Translations under genes and position numbers: made by a program
Shown: positions 1 to 6,796 of the stretch, piece after piece
Layout: every line of letters starts with the position of its first letter
Numbering within the stretch: position 1 is the stretch's first letter
Notes under the pieces: model-generated
The model's database searches: none
Seen by the model: only the letters and a program-made list of their open reading frames with translations
Told to the model about the DNA's origin: nothing
Assembly: GCA_020444775.1 (NCBI GenBank)
Contig: JAGRHX010000262.1
Location: 1-16,128, forward strand
Direction of reading: 5' to 3'
From: Gammaproteobacteria bacterium
GTDB lineage: Bacteria > Pseudomonadota > Gammaproteobacteria > HK1
Length of the DNA: 16,128 nucleotides

Positions 1-124
1 TGCCGGTGCCGGGCTCGCCCTTGACGAGCAATGGACGCTCGAGCGTGATCGCGGCGTTCACCGCCAGCATGAGGTCATCGGTCGCGACGTAGCTGTCGGT
101 ACCCTGAAAACGCTCGTCAGTCAT
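1..124 (-). CDS. MoxR-family AAA+ ATPase, N-terminal fragment (continues past left edge)
   Basis: Read leftward from the ATG at 124-122, the first 41 codons give MTDERFQGTDSYV, then a helix (DDLMLAVNAAITLERPLL) and VKGEPGTG, the beginning of a Walker A P-loop that the window edge cuts just before the expected Lys-Thr/Ser. This N-terminus is typical of MoxR-type AAA+ ATPases, chaperone-like proteins of about 280 residues that usually act with a von Willebrand factor A-domain partner encoded next to them; that partner would lie outside the window. A GGAG ribosome-binding site lies 7 nt before the start. The gene is divergent from the threonine aldolase gene, with 248 bp between them. The assignment rests on the N-terminus alone: the P-loop start is seen, the MoxR subfamily is recognition from memory. 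Confidence 0.85.
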   Translation of the reverse strand, partial: MTDERFQGTDSYVATDDLMLAVNAAITLERPLLVKGEPGTG

Positions 125-184
125 GTCGTTCGCTCCGTTGCTCGCAAAATGGGGTGGCCAGACTGAATTCCGCTGCAGGCGCAG

Positions 185-212
185 ATTGTACAGTGAATCG
201 GCACGCTGTCGG
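185..212 (-). promoter_or_regulatory. Possible sigma-70 promoter for the MoxR gene, overlapped by a dyad
   Basis: On the minus strand, CCGACA (plus coordinates 212-207; four of six bases match TTGACA) and TACAAT (190-185; five of six match TATAAT) are separated by 16 bp. They lie about 60 bp upstream of the MoxR start codon. The -35 hexamer overlaps a perfect inverted repeat at 202-219. In GC-rich DNA such matches occur by chance, so this is only a candidate. Confidence 0.3.
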
Positions 213-219
213 CAGCGTG
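202..219. repeat. Perfect 7-bp inverted repeat (CACGCTG-TCGG-CAGCGTG)
   Basis: CACGCTG at 202-208 and CAGCGTG at 213-219 form a perfect dyad around TCGG. The octamer ACGCTGTC occurs at 203-210 and again at 220-227. No T-run follows on either strand, so it is not an intrinsic terminator. Its position over the candidate -35 of the MoxR gene would suit an operator; this is inference. Confidence 0.4.
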
Positions 220-372
220 ACGCTGTCTGCGCGCCTTCCGTGGCGGAGCCGCGACGGGCAACATCGCCGATAGCAGAGGTCCCCGGTCCCCGAGACGGGC
301 GATTCGGGCTTCGAGGATCGATGTATTCATCCGGACCATCATCCAGCCAATCACCGAGCGGACACAGCACAG

Positions 373-1422
373 ATGTCATCCACGCCAAGCAACTCCAGAC
401 CCATCGATCTTCGTAGCGACACCGTCACCCGGGCCACGGCCGCGATGCGCAGGGCCATGGCCGAGGCCGAGGTTGGCGACGATGTGTACGGCGAGGATCC
501 CAGCGTCAATCGACTCGAGGCCATGGCCGCCGAGCGGCTGGGTAAGCAGGCGGCCATGTTCGCGCCCAGCGGCACGCAATCGAATCTGCTCGCGCTGCTC
601 GCCCACTGCGAGCGGGGTGACGAATACATCGTCGGTCAGATGGCGCATACCTATCGCTGGGAAGGCGGCGGGGCGGCGGTGCTCGGCTCGATTCAACCTC
701 AGCCGATCGAGATGCAGAGCGACGGTAGTCTGGACCTGGATAGGGTGCAGGCCGCGATCAAGCCGGCCAACGACAGTCACTACGCGCGTAGCCGTCTGCT
801 CTGTCTGGAGAACACCTGGCAGGGGCGGGTGCTGCCGCTGGACTATCTGCAGCGGGCGCGATCGCTGGCCGACGAGCACGGTCTGGGCATGCATCTGGAC
901 GGTGCGCGGGTGTTCAACGCCGCGGTGAAGCTCGGGGTGCCCGTGGATCGGATCGCGCAACCCTTCGATAGCGTGTCGGTTTGTCTGTCCAAGGGGCTGG
1001 GCGCGCCCGTGGGGTCGGTGTTGTGCGGCGATACGGCGCTCATCGAGCGCGCTCGACGTTGGCGCAAGGTGACCGGCGGCGGCATGCGTCAGGCAGGACA
1101 TCTGGCCGCGGCGGCGATGGTCGCGTTGGAACAGCACGTCGAGCGGCTGGCCGATGATCACGCCAATGCGCGACGTCTGGCCGAGGGGCTGCATGGCCTG
1201 CCCGGGATCGACATCGATCTGGAGAGCGTGCAGACCAACATGGTGTTCGTCGACGTCGCCGAACCTTTGCGGGCACCGCTTCGCGACCACTTGAAGGCTC
1301 GCGACATTCTGATCAGCGCACGCAATCCGGCGCGGTTGGTGACGCATCTGGACATCTCGGCGGCCGATATCGACATCGTCATCGACAGCTTCCGTTCGTT
1401 CTTGTCCGCTGCTTCGGCCTGA
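373..1422 (+). CDS. ltaE: Low-specificity L-threonine aldolase
   Basis: A PLP-dependent fold-type I enzyme of the beta-eliminating lyase family. It cleaves L-threonine/L-allo-threonine to glycine and acetaldehyde in the cytoplasm and so feeds glycine and one-carbon metabolism. At 349 residues it has the family's usual length. Visible signatures are the N-terminal DLRSDTVT (12-19), GDDVYGEDP (35-43), the active-site HTYRWEGGG (92-100, His92), LENTWQG (145-151), HLDGARV (174-180, Asp176 to the pyridine nitrogen, Arg179) and the Schiff-base lysine in [12 protein letters not shown] (Lys207). The C-terminal small domain ends in THLDIS...IDIVIDSF. The ATG at 373 is chosen because it places the conserved DLRSDTVT close to the N-terminus, as in the family; the ribosome-binding site is weak. 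It appears to be a single-gene unit divergent from the MoxR gene. Confidence 0.95.
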   Translation: MSSTPSNSRPIDLRSDTVTRATAAMRRAMAEAEVGDDVYGEDPSVNRLEAMAAERLGKQAAMFAPSGTQSNLLALLAHCERGDEYIVGQMAHTYRWEGGGAAVLGSIQPQPIEMQSDGSLDLDRVQAAIKPANDSHYARSRLLCLENTWQGRVLPLDYLQRARSLADEHGLGMHLDGARVFNAAVKLGVPVDRIAQPFDSVSVCLSKGLGAPVGSVLCGDTALIERARRWRKVTGGGMRQAGHLAAAAMVALEQHVERLADDHANARRLAEGLHGLPGIDIDLESVQTNMVFVDVAEPLRAPLRDHLKARDILISARNPARLVTHLDISAADIDIVIDSFRSFLSAASA

Positions 1423-1471
1423 TCGTGGTCGTCGCTGCAGTCGGCATGGCTGTTCGTGTCCTGCGTTCGTG

Positions 1472-1483
1472 CCGATGCATCGG
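1472..1483. repeat. 12-bp perfect palindrome upstream of the prsT-like gene
   Basis: CCGATGCATCGG is a perfect 12-bp palindrome in the 222-bp gap between ltaE and the TPR gene, about 160 bp upstream of the chosen TPR start. A second short dyad, CGCGC-TT-GCGCG, follows at 1498-1509. Neither is followed by a T-run. The spacing would suit a dimeric regulator site, but nothing identifies the protein. I found no convincing sigma-54 or sigma-70 promoter in the gap. Confidence 0.35.
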
Positions 1484-1644
1484 AGTGTGAACCCGGTCGC
1501 GCTTGCGCGGGCCTCGGTGGTACCGCGATGACCTAACATAAGCGTTTGATTCTTGGTGCTTGCGGCCCGCATTCCTCGGCTTGGGGGGCTTGGGTCTCGA
1601 GCCTGCCATGTGCACACCTTCGACAGACGATCGCGGAGCGAGTG

Positions 1645-4542
1645 ATGAAGTTCAACGACGTGCCGGCGCTCGCCGGCAAGCGAGGACCGCTGCGATTGGC
1701 GGTCGCTGGTCACGACGGTCGGGCCGCGTGCGTCTGGGGTCGGCGCTTGTTGCGCATGAGCCTGCTGGGTGCCGTATTGCTGACCGGCTGGATCCCCCAG
1801 GCCAGCGCGCAGAGCTCGGTCGCGGCGCTCTACGAGCAGGCGGCCGAGGCGTTCGAGAAGCGCGAGTTCGAGCTTTCGGTGCTGCGTCTCAAGGAAGCGC
1901 TGGCGAAGGACCCCGGTTTGTTGCCGGGGCAGATTCTGTTGGCCCGAATCTATCTCGAGCTCGGTGCGGCCGGCGCCGCGGATCAGACCTTGCAGGGGGC
2001 TCGTCGATTGGGCGCCGACCCGGCGATCATCCTGCCGCTGCGGGCGCAAGCCCTGTTGCAGCAACGCAAGTTCGAACAGCTCCTGGCGCTCATTCCAGCG
2101 AGCGGTCAGCCGCCTCAGGTGCAGGCGCGTCTACACAGCTACAGGGCCTACGCCTACATGGAGCGTGGCGAGGATGAGCGTGCCGACCAGTCCTTCCTCG
2201 AGGCCACCGCGCTGGCGCCCAGCCAGGTCGAGCCGCTGGTCGGTCGGGCGACACTGGCGCTGCGCCAGGGCGAGCTGGACACGGCCTGGGCGCGGGCGCT
2301 GAAAGCGGCGCAGGTGGCTCCAAACGATGCCAGCGTGTGGGCTGTGAAGGGCGAGATCCTGCATGTTCGCGGCCGGCTCGAGGAGGCGCTGGGGGCTTAC
2401 GACGCGTCGCTGGCGGTGCGGCCCGAGGCGCTCGACGCGGGGTTGGCACGAGCCGGCTTGCTGCTCGATCTGAAGAGCTATGACGATGCCGCCACACAGC
2501 TCGAGCAGCTGGTCGAGCGCTACCCGCTGGATCCGCGACCGCCTTATCTGCGCTCGGTGCTGCTGAGCAAGCAGGGCAAGCGCGGTGAGGCACGCGCGCA
2601 GCTCGAGAAAGCCGCCGCGCTGCTGGCCGAGATGGGGCAGGACGGGGTAGTCGGGTCCATGCAGCTGGTGTTCCTGGCGGGGCTTGCCAATTACGAGCTC
2701 GGTGCGCTGGAACAGGCGCAGACCTATCTGCGCAGCTATGTGGATCGCTACCCTCAGCAGCCCGGCGCGCGCAAGCTGCTCGGCGCCGCACTGATGCGTA
2801 GTGGCCGCTCGGCCGACGCCATCGTGGTCCTGGAGCCGGCGCTGGCCGTCTCGCCTGACGATCCGCAGCTGCTGACCATGCTCGGCAGCGCCTATCTGGA
2901 GAACGGCCGACACGAGATTGCGACGCCCTATCTGGAGCGGGCCGCCCGAATCACCGGTGGCGCGCCCGGGATCAGGACCGGGCTGGCGCTGAGCCGCATG
3001 AGTCAGGGTGACGAGGCGCGCGGTCTTCAGGAGCTGGCCGAGGTGTTCGCGCTTGACCCGGCCGCTAATCGTGTCGCCGGTCTGGCCCTCGCGACCTTGC
3101 AGATGAAGCGCGGCCGTTTCGACCTGGCACTGCCGGTGGTCGACAAGCTGCGTGAGCTGGATCCGGACAACGTCAGCTATCTCAACCTGCTGGGCTCCGC
3201 GCAATTTGGCGCCGGTCGGCTCGATGCCGGCCGACAGACCTTCGAGCGCGCGCTGGCGCTGAACCCGGACGCGATGCCGGTGAGCGTCAATCTCGCCCGG
3301 CTGGAGCGCGCATCCGGTCGTCATGACCGGGCTCGAGAGCTGCTCGGCACGGTGTTGGCGACCCGGCCAGACGAGGTGCGGGCGATGGTCGTGCTGGCCG
3401 CGGTGGAACGCGATGTGGGCCAACTGGACGAGGCGGCGCGGTGGCTGCAGAAGGCCACCGCGACCGATGCCGAGTTCCTACCGGCGGCGCTCGCACTCGT
3501 CGACCTGCAGCTGGCTCGCGGTCAGAGCAACGAGGCCCTGAGCACCGCTCAGGAGGCGGAGAGCCGGGCACCGGAGGCGTTGGACGTGCTGGCGGCGCTG
3601 GCACGCTGTCATCTGGCGATGGAGCGACCGGACCGGGCTTCGTCGATATACCGGCGGATGGCGACGCTGGCGGGATATGACGTAGCCGCGCTGAATCGGG
3701 TCGCGCGTCTGCAACTGGAACTGGGAGAGGTGGATGCAGCCGAGTTCAACCTGACCCGGGCGCTGCAGAAGGACCCGACTCACATCGATTCCCGTGTGCT
3801 GTTGAGTGGCGTGCTGATCGCCGCGCGCAAGTACGAGCAGGCTGAGGTGCTGGCGAGGCAATTGGTCGAAGAACTGCCCAAGGCGACGATAGGTCATAGC
3901 CTGCTGGGCGATATCGCGCTCGCTCTCGGTCGTTTCGACGAGGCGATCGCGAACTACGGTAGGGCGCTGAAGATCCAGTCCAGCCAACAGCTGGTGATGC
4001 AGATTGCACGGGCCAGCGTCGGCGCCGGCCGCCAGGCCGAGGCCATTCAATTCCTCGACCGCTGGCTGCAGAGTCATCCGGGTGACACGGTAGTGGCCAA
4101 GATGCTCGCCGAGAGCTACCTGGCCACGGGCCAGCTGGACGAGGCGAGGACGCGTTATGAGTCGTTGGCCGACGGTGCCGGGCGCGAGGACGCCGACGTG
4201 CTCAACAATCTCGCTTATGTGTATGACAAGCTCGACGACCCGCGTGCCCTGGAGCTCGCGGAACGCGCCTTGAGCGTGGCACCTGAAGACCCCTTTGTGC
4301 TCGATACCCTCGGTTGGCTGCTGGTCAGGCGCGGAGAAGCGGCACGTGGGCTGAGTCATTTGCGCGAAGCAGCAACACGGGCCTCCACCGAGCCGCAGAT
4401 CCGCTATCACATCGGCGCCGCCCTGGTAGCCTTGCAGCGCCACGCCGAGGCCCGCCGGCATCTACGCGACGCCCTCGCCTCGGCTGCGGACTTCGAGGGC
4501 GCCGAGGCGGCCCGTGCGCTGCTGCAGCAGATCCAGGAGTGA
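1645..4542 (+). CDS. prsT: PrsT-type TPR-repeat protein of the PEP-CTERM/exopolysaccharide system
   Basis: A 965-residue protein built almost entirely of tandem tetratricopeptide repeats, enough sequence for about 25 units. Length, TPR content and a C-terminal region with LNNLAYVYDKLDDPRALELA, DTLGWLLVRRG and IRYHIGAALV match the PEP-CTERM-system TPR protein PrsT, found with exosortase and exopolysaccharide genes and presumed to scaffold export or assembly in the periplasm. The ATG at 1645 has GGAG 7 nt upstream; the same frame stays open to a TTG at 1546 without a good ribosome-binding site. The N-terminus has a long basic region (GRRLLR, 32-37), a hydrophobic stretch (39-50) and a signal peptidase I site ASA|Q after residue 55. 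PrsT proteins are usually described as lipoproteins, but no lipobox cysteine follows this hydrophobic stretch; the only nearby Cys (29) precedes it. An ATG at 1756 is an alternative start. The next gene encodes a PEP-CTERM substrate, which supports the call. Confidence 0.8.
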   Translation: MKFNDVPALAGKRGPLRLAVAGHDGRAACVWGRRLLRMSLLGAVLLTGWIPQASAQSSVAALYEQAAEAFEKREFELSVLRLKEALAKDPGLLPGQILLARIYLELGAAGAADQTLQGARRLGADPAIILPLRAQALLQQRKFEQLLALIPASGQPPQVQARLHSYRAYAYMERGEDERADQSFLEATALAPSQVEPLVGRATLALRQGELDTAWARALKAAQVAPNDASVWAVKGEILHVRGRLEEALGAYDASLAVRPEALDAGLARAGLLLDLKSYDDAATQLEQLVERYPLDPRPPYLRSVLLSKQGKRGEARAQLEKAAALLAEMGQDGVVGSMQLVFLAGLANYELGALEQAQTYLRSYVDRYPQQPGARKLLGAALMRSGRSADAIVVLEPALAVSPDDPQLLTMLGSAYLENGRHEIATPYLERAARITGGAPGIRTGLALSRMSQGDEARGLQELAEVFALDPAANRVAGLALATLQMKRGRFDLALPVVDKLRELDPDNVSYLNLLGSAQFGAGRLDAGRQTFERALALNPDAMPVSVNLARLERASGRHDRARELLGTVLATRPDEVRAMVVLAAVERDVGQLDEAARWLQKATATDAEFLPAALALVDLQLARGQSNEALSTAQEAESRAPEALDVLAALARCHLAMERPDRASSIYRRMATLAGYDVAALNRVARLQLELGEVDAAEFNLTRALQKDPTHIDSRVLLSGVLIAARKYEQAEVLARQLVEELPKATIGHSLLGDIALALGRFDEAIANYGRALKIQSSQQLVMQIARASVGAGRQAEAIQFLDRWLQSHPGDTVVAKMLAESYLATGQLDEARTRYESLADGAGREDADVLNNLAYVYDKLDDPRALELAERALSVAPEDPFVLDTLGWLLVRRGEAARGLSHLREAATRASTEPQIRYHIGAALVALQRHAEARRHLRDALASAADFEGAEAARALLQQIQE

Positions 4543-4690
4543 CCCGGACGTGACGTGGTTCACAGTCTGGATCCAGGCAACCGGGCGTGCCGAATGGGCC
4601 TTCTTCCGTTCCCTGGGAAGCCCGCTCCTGAAGCGCTGTCGAGAATCTTTACAGATTTGGAGAGATGATCCCCATGCAACCCGTACGGAT

Positions 4691-4722
4691 TATTCAAGTT
4701 ATTGAAAACAAATAATTTATAA
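4691..4722. promoter_or_regulatory. AT-rich element with IHF-like matches and a TTCAA/TTGAA dyad
   Basis: A sharply AT-rich stretch in otherwise GC-rich DNA, directly upstream of the sigma-54 promoter. It has the inverted repeat TTCAA-GTTA-TTGAA (4693-4706). Two matches to the IHF consensus WATCAANNNNTTR have one mismatch each, at 4692-4704 on the plus strand and 4709-4721 on the minus strand. IHF bending between an activator site and the promoter is common at sigma-54 promoters. Being AT-rich, the stretch gives such matches easily, so the protein assignment is tentative while the composition change is plain. Confidence 0.4.
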
Positions 4723-4726
4723 TCAG

Positions 4727-4742
4727 TGGTCCGGGGTTTGCA
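4727..4742 (+). promoter_or_regulatory. Sigma-54 (RpoN) -24/-12 promoter of the PEP-CTERM gene
   Basis: TGGTCCG-GGGT-TTGCA matches the consensus TGGCACG-N4-TTGCW, with the invariant GG (4728-4729) and GC (4740-4741) separated by exactly 10 bp and only two mismatches in the -24 block. Transcription would start near 4753, about 58 nt before the GTG at 4811. PEP-CTERM genes in several proteobacteria are controlled by RpoN with the PrsK/PrsR two-component system, which fits. Within this gap a possible activator site is the dyad TTCCC-T-GGGAA at 4609-4619, about 140 bp upstream of the predicted start. Confidence 0.7.
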
Positions 4743-4810
4743 TCCATGTTCCACAAAGCGTTCGGCAAACGGCCGGACACGTGAAGAACATCTTCCTGGA
4801 GGCGCCATCA

Positions 4811-5659
4811 GTGGCACGCAAGATTTCACTTGGCATCGCACTGCTCGGTAGCTGCCTGTTCGCAGGTACCGCGCTTGCGGCGCCCAAATGGACGTTGACC
4901 ACGTCCAACGGCAGCTGCACCAGCGGCATCGGCAATTCCTGCAACTTCGCCGGCACCGAAGGTGCCCTGCCGGTCTCCGTCTCGGCCTGGGCCAATACCG
5001 ACCCCAACGGTGACAACACCACGCTCGGTGAGGCCAGGGTGAACGCGTACTCAGGCGGTCTGGGCGTGACCCATGCCGACTGGGAGTCCACCAGCTCGCC
5101 CCAGCACGCTACGGACAACGACGGTCGCTTCGAGGTCCTGCTGTTCAATTTCGACGATGTCGTCGAGCTCAACGAGGTGAGCTTCGGCTGGTGGAGCGGT
5201 GACATCGACTTCTTCGTCATGGCGCACATCCCGAGCACCGATCCCGGCAACACGGACGACGTCAATGGTCGTTTGTTCAACGCCAGCCAACAAGACCTTA
5301 CCGACGCCGGCTGGGAGCTGATCGGCAACTACGATGCGGACAATAGCGGCGTCTACGACAGCAGCCAGAATGCTTATGTGAAGGACTTCAACACCGGTCC
5401 CGGTGCCGTCAGCTCGAGCTCCTGGCTGATTGGCGCGTACAACCCGGTGTTTGCGTCGGCGGGCTGCACGCCTTCGGGCTACTGCCAGGCCGACACCGCG
5501 AAGGACTACTTCAAGGTTCTGTCGCTGGCCGGTGAGATCGGGATGCCGCCACCGCCACCGCCTGCCGCGGTGCCGGAGCCTCAGATGCTGCTGCTGCTGG
5601 CCACTGGTTTGCCGCTGTTCGGCTGGGCCCGCCGCCGCGCGGCTCGCCAGCGGAGCTGA
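4811..5659 (+). CDS. PEP-CTERM sorting-domain surface protein (exosortase substrate)
   Basis: A 282-residue exported protein. The GTG at 4811 is chosen over the GTG at 4781 because GGAGG sits 8 nt upstream (4798-4802) and this start gives a normal signal peptide: RK, hydrophobic core (5-22), cleavage ALA|AP. The mature region has two cysteine pairs (36/44 and 219/225), Ser/Asn/Gly-rich sequence, and a core with AYSGGLGV, SPQHATDNDGR, LLFNFDD and VSFGWWSGDIDF, which resembles XDP-type exosortase-dependent surface proteins (from memory). A six-proline linker precedes the C-terminal tripartite signal: VPEP (254-257), a hydrophobic segment (259-272) and a basic tail ARRRAARQR. Exosortase cleaves near PEP and the protein is thought to be anchored or released with extracellular polysaccharide. 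The Cys in LLGSC (15) is a weak lipobox alternative. It follows prsT, has its own sigma-54 promoter and ends in an intrinsic terminator. No exosortase gene is present here. Confidence 0.9.
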   Translation: MARKISLGIALLGSCLFAGTALAAPKWTLTTSNGSCTSGIGNSCNFAGTEGALPVSVSAWANTDPNGDNTTLGEARVNAYSGGLGVTHADWESTSSPQHATDNDGRFEVLLFNFDDVVELNEVSFGWWSGDIDFFVMAHIPSTDPGNTDDVNGRLFNASQQDLTDAGWELIGNYDADNSGVYDSSQNAYVKDFNTGPGAVSSSSWLIGAYNPVFASAGCTPSGYCQADTAKDYFKVLSLAGEIGMPPPPPPAAVPEPQMLLLLATGLPLFGWARRRAARQRS

Positions 5660-5721
5660 TGCGTTAGAGTTGATTGCATGGTCCGTGTGGGGACCTTCCT
5701 TGGGTAATGTCTGCTTTTTTG

Positions 5722-5758
5722 CGCCCGGTTGGCATCCGCCACCGGGCGTTTTCTTTTT
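5722..5758 (+). terminator. Rho-independent terminator after the PEP-CTERM gene
   Basis: A perfect 8-bp GC-rich stem, CGCCCGGT (5722-5729) with ACCGGGCG (5741-5748), around an 11-nt loop and followed by TTTTCTTTTT (5749-5758). This is the clearest terminator in the window. A small hairpin GGTCC-N6-GGACC (5680-5695) lies between the stop codon and the terminator. It separates the PEP-CTERM gene from the SDR gene. The remainder of the 341-bp gap holds the SDR sigma-54 promoter and no gene I can support. Confidence 0.9.
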
Positions 5759-5914
5759 GTGCGCTCGTCCTCGTGTACCCGGTCGGCTAGCCGCGAGACG
5801 GAGGTGAACGCCCGCATGCCCGAGCGTCATCCCGGGCGCCTTCCATGTCGGATATCTTGACAGGCATTCTGCCCGGCGGCGTGCCGGGGCCGCGTAGTGT
5901 CGACGATGCGGGTG

Positions 5915-5930
5915 TGGCACTATCCTTGCC
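5915..5930 (+). promoter_or_regulatory. Sigma-54 (RpoN) -24/-12 promoter of the SDR gene
   Basis: TGGCAC-TATCC-TTGCC fits the sigma-54 consensus very closely: the complete TGGCAC block, GG (5916-5917) and GC (5928-5929) exactly 10 bp apart, and TTGC at -12. The start would be near 5941, giving a leader of about 60 nt before the ATG at 6001. Upstream, CGCCCG and CGGGCG (about 5809-5838) form a loose dyad that could be an activator site. A sigma-54 promoter requires an AAA+ enhancer-binding activator, which is not encoded in this window. Confidence 0.8.
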
Positions 5931-6000
5931 TGCGGATTGCCGAGCCCGTCAATCCGTCGTCCGTTCCAACATTCGGTTCCCCGGCCAGGAGTGAACATCG

Positions 6001-6756
6001 ATGTCGACGCCAGCGTCGTCGCACAACAGCCGCAAGACCCTGATCCTGACTGGTGCCAGTCGCGGTATCGGCCATGCCACGGTGAAGCGCTTCTCCAGCG
6101 CCGGCTGGCGGGTCATCACATGCTCCAGACAGCCTTTTCCCGAGGATTGTCCGTGGGAGGCCGGGCCGGAGGATCACGTTGTCATCGATCTGGCCGATCC
6201 GGACAACGTGCTTACCGGGATCGCCGAGATGCGCAGCCGGCTGGTCGATGGCAAGGTGCACGCGCTGGTGAACAACGCCGGGATTTCTCCGAAAGGGCCG
6301 AATGGTGAGCGTCTCGGCTCCATAGATACGGAGATGGCGTTGTGGAAACAGGTCTTCCAGGTGAATTTCTTTGCACCCGTGATGCTGGCACGTGGCCTGA
6401 TCGAGGAGCTCAAGGCCGCGCAGGGTGCAGTACTGAATGTCACGTCCATAGCCGGTAGCCGGGTCCATCCATTCGCCGGCGCCGCCTACGCGACCTCGAA
6501 GGCCGCGCTGGCCTCCTTGACTCGGGAAATGGCGGCCGATTTCGGTCCACTCGGTATCCGGGTCAATGCGATTGCGCCCGGTGAGATCAACACTGCCATT
6601 TTGTCCCCGGGTACGGACAAGATCGTCGCCGAGCTACCGATGCGGCGTCTGGGGACGCCTGAGGAGGTCGCGGCGGCGATCTACTACCTGTGTTCGGCGC
6701 AGGCAAGCTATGTAACCGGCGCCGAGTTGCATATCAACGGCGGCGAGCACGTCTGA
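6001..6756 (+). CDS. Short-chain dehydrogenase/reductase (SDR), sigma-54 controlled
   Basis: A 251-residue classical SDR that would catalyse NAD(P)(H)-dependent oxidation or reduction of a carbonyl/alcohol in the cytoplasm. It has the Rossmann cofactor motif TGASRGIG (17-24), NNAG (91-94), the structural/catalytic Asn122, Ser149 in VTSIAGS, and the YxxxK pair Tyr163/Lys167 in AYATSK. It ends with the usual VTGAELHINGG. The residue after the second beta strand is CSRQP, whose Arg43 favours NADP(H), although this is weak evidence. The substrate cannot be read from the sequence; FabG-like generic names would be over-annotation. AGGAG (5987-5991) lies 9 nt before the ATG. Its own sigma-54 promoter and the terminator upstream make it an independent unit sharing promoter class with the PEP-CTERM gene. 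It is convergent with the transporter gene, 40 bp apart. Confidence 0.92.
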   Translation: MSTPASSHNSRKTLILTGASRGIGHATVKRFSSAGWRVITCSRQPFPEDCPWEAGPEDHVVIDLADPDNVLTGIAEMRSRLVDGKVHALVNNAGISPKGPNGERLGSIDTEMALWKQVFQVNFFAPVMLARGLIEELKAAQGAVLNVTSIAGSRVHPFAGAAYATSKAALASLTREMAADFGPLGIRVNAIAPGEINTAILSPGTDKIVAELPMRRLGTPEEVAAAIYYLCSAQASYVTGAELHINGGEHV

Positions 6757-6796
6757 CGTTCCATCCACTTGCAGACCAGCGGGCTCGGCCTTGTCG

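Noticed and set aside
376..2064. 562-codon open frame on the minus strand across ltaE and the start of prsT
   Set aside because: It is antisense to two well-supported genes, its Arg/Gln/His-rich translation has no recognisable domain, and such long mirror frames are usual opposite GC-rich genes.
2131..3423. 430-codon minus-strand open frame inside prsT
   Set aside because: It mirrors the TPR codons, starts and ends without regulatory signals and has no domain signature.
4702..4723. TTGAAA plus TATAAT as a sigma-70 promoter for the PEP-CTERM gene
   Set aside because: The two hexamers are only 10 bp apart; at 16-19 bp upstream of TATAAT there is only a poor -35 match (TTCAAG). A weak secondary promoter cannot be excluded.
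4812..4827. TGGCACG at the start of the PEP-CTERM gene as a sigma-54 promoter
   Set aside because: There is no TTGC/GC at the -12 position and it would lie inside the coding sequence.
4560..4841. Small minus-strand frame in the prsT/PEP-CTERM gap
   Set aside because: It covers the sigma-54 promoter and the AT-rich element, has no ribosome-binding site I could find and no homology signal.
5857..5862. Perfect TTGACA as a sigma-70 -35 for the SDR gene
   Set aside because: No -10-like hexamer lies 16-18 bp downstream; the sigma-54 element at 5915-5930 is far better.
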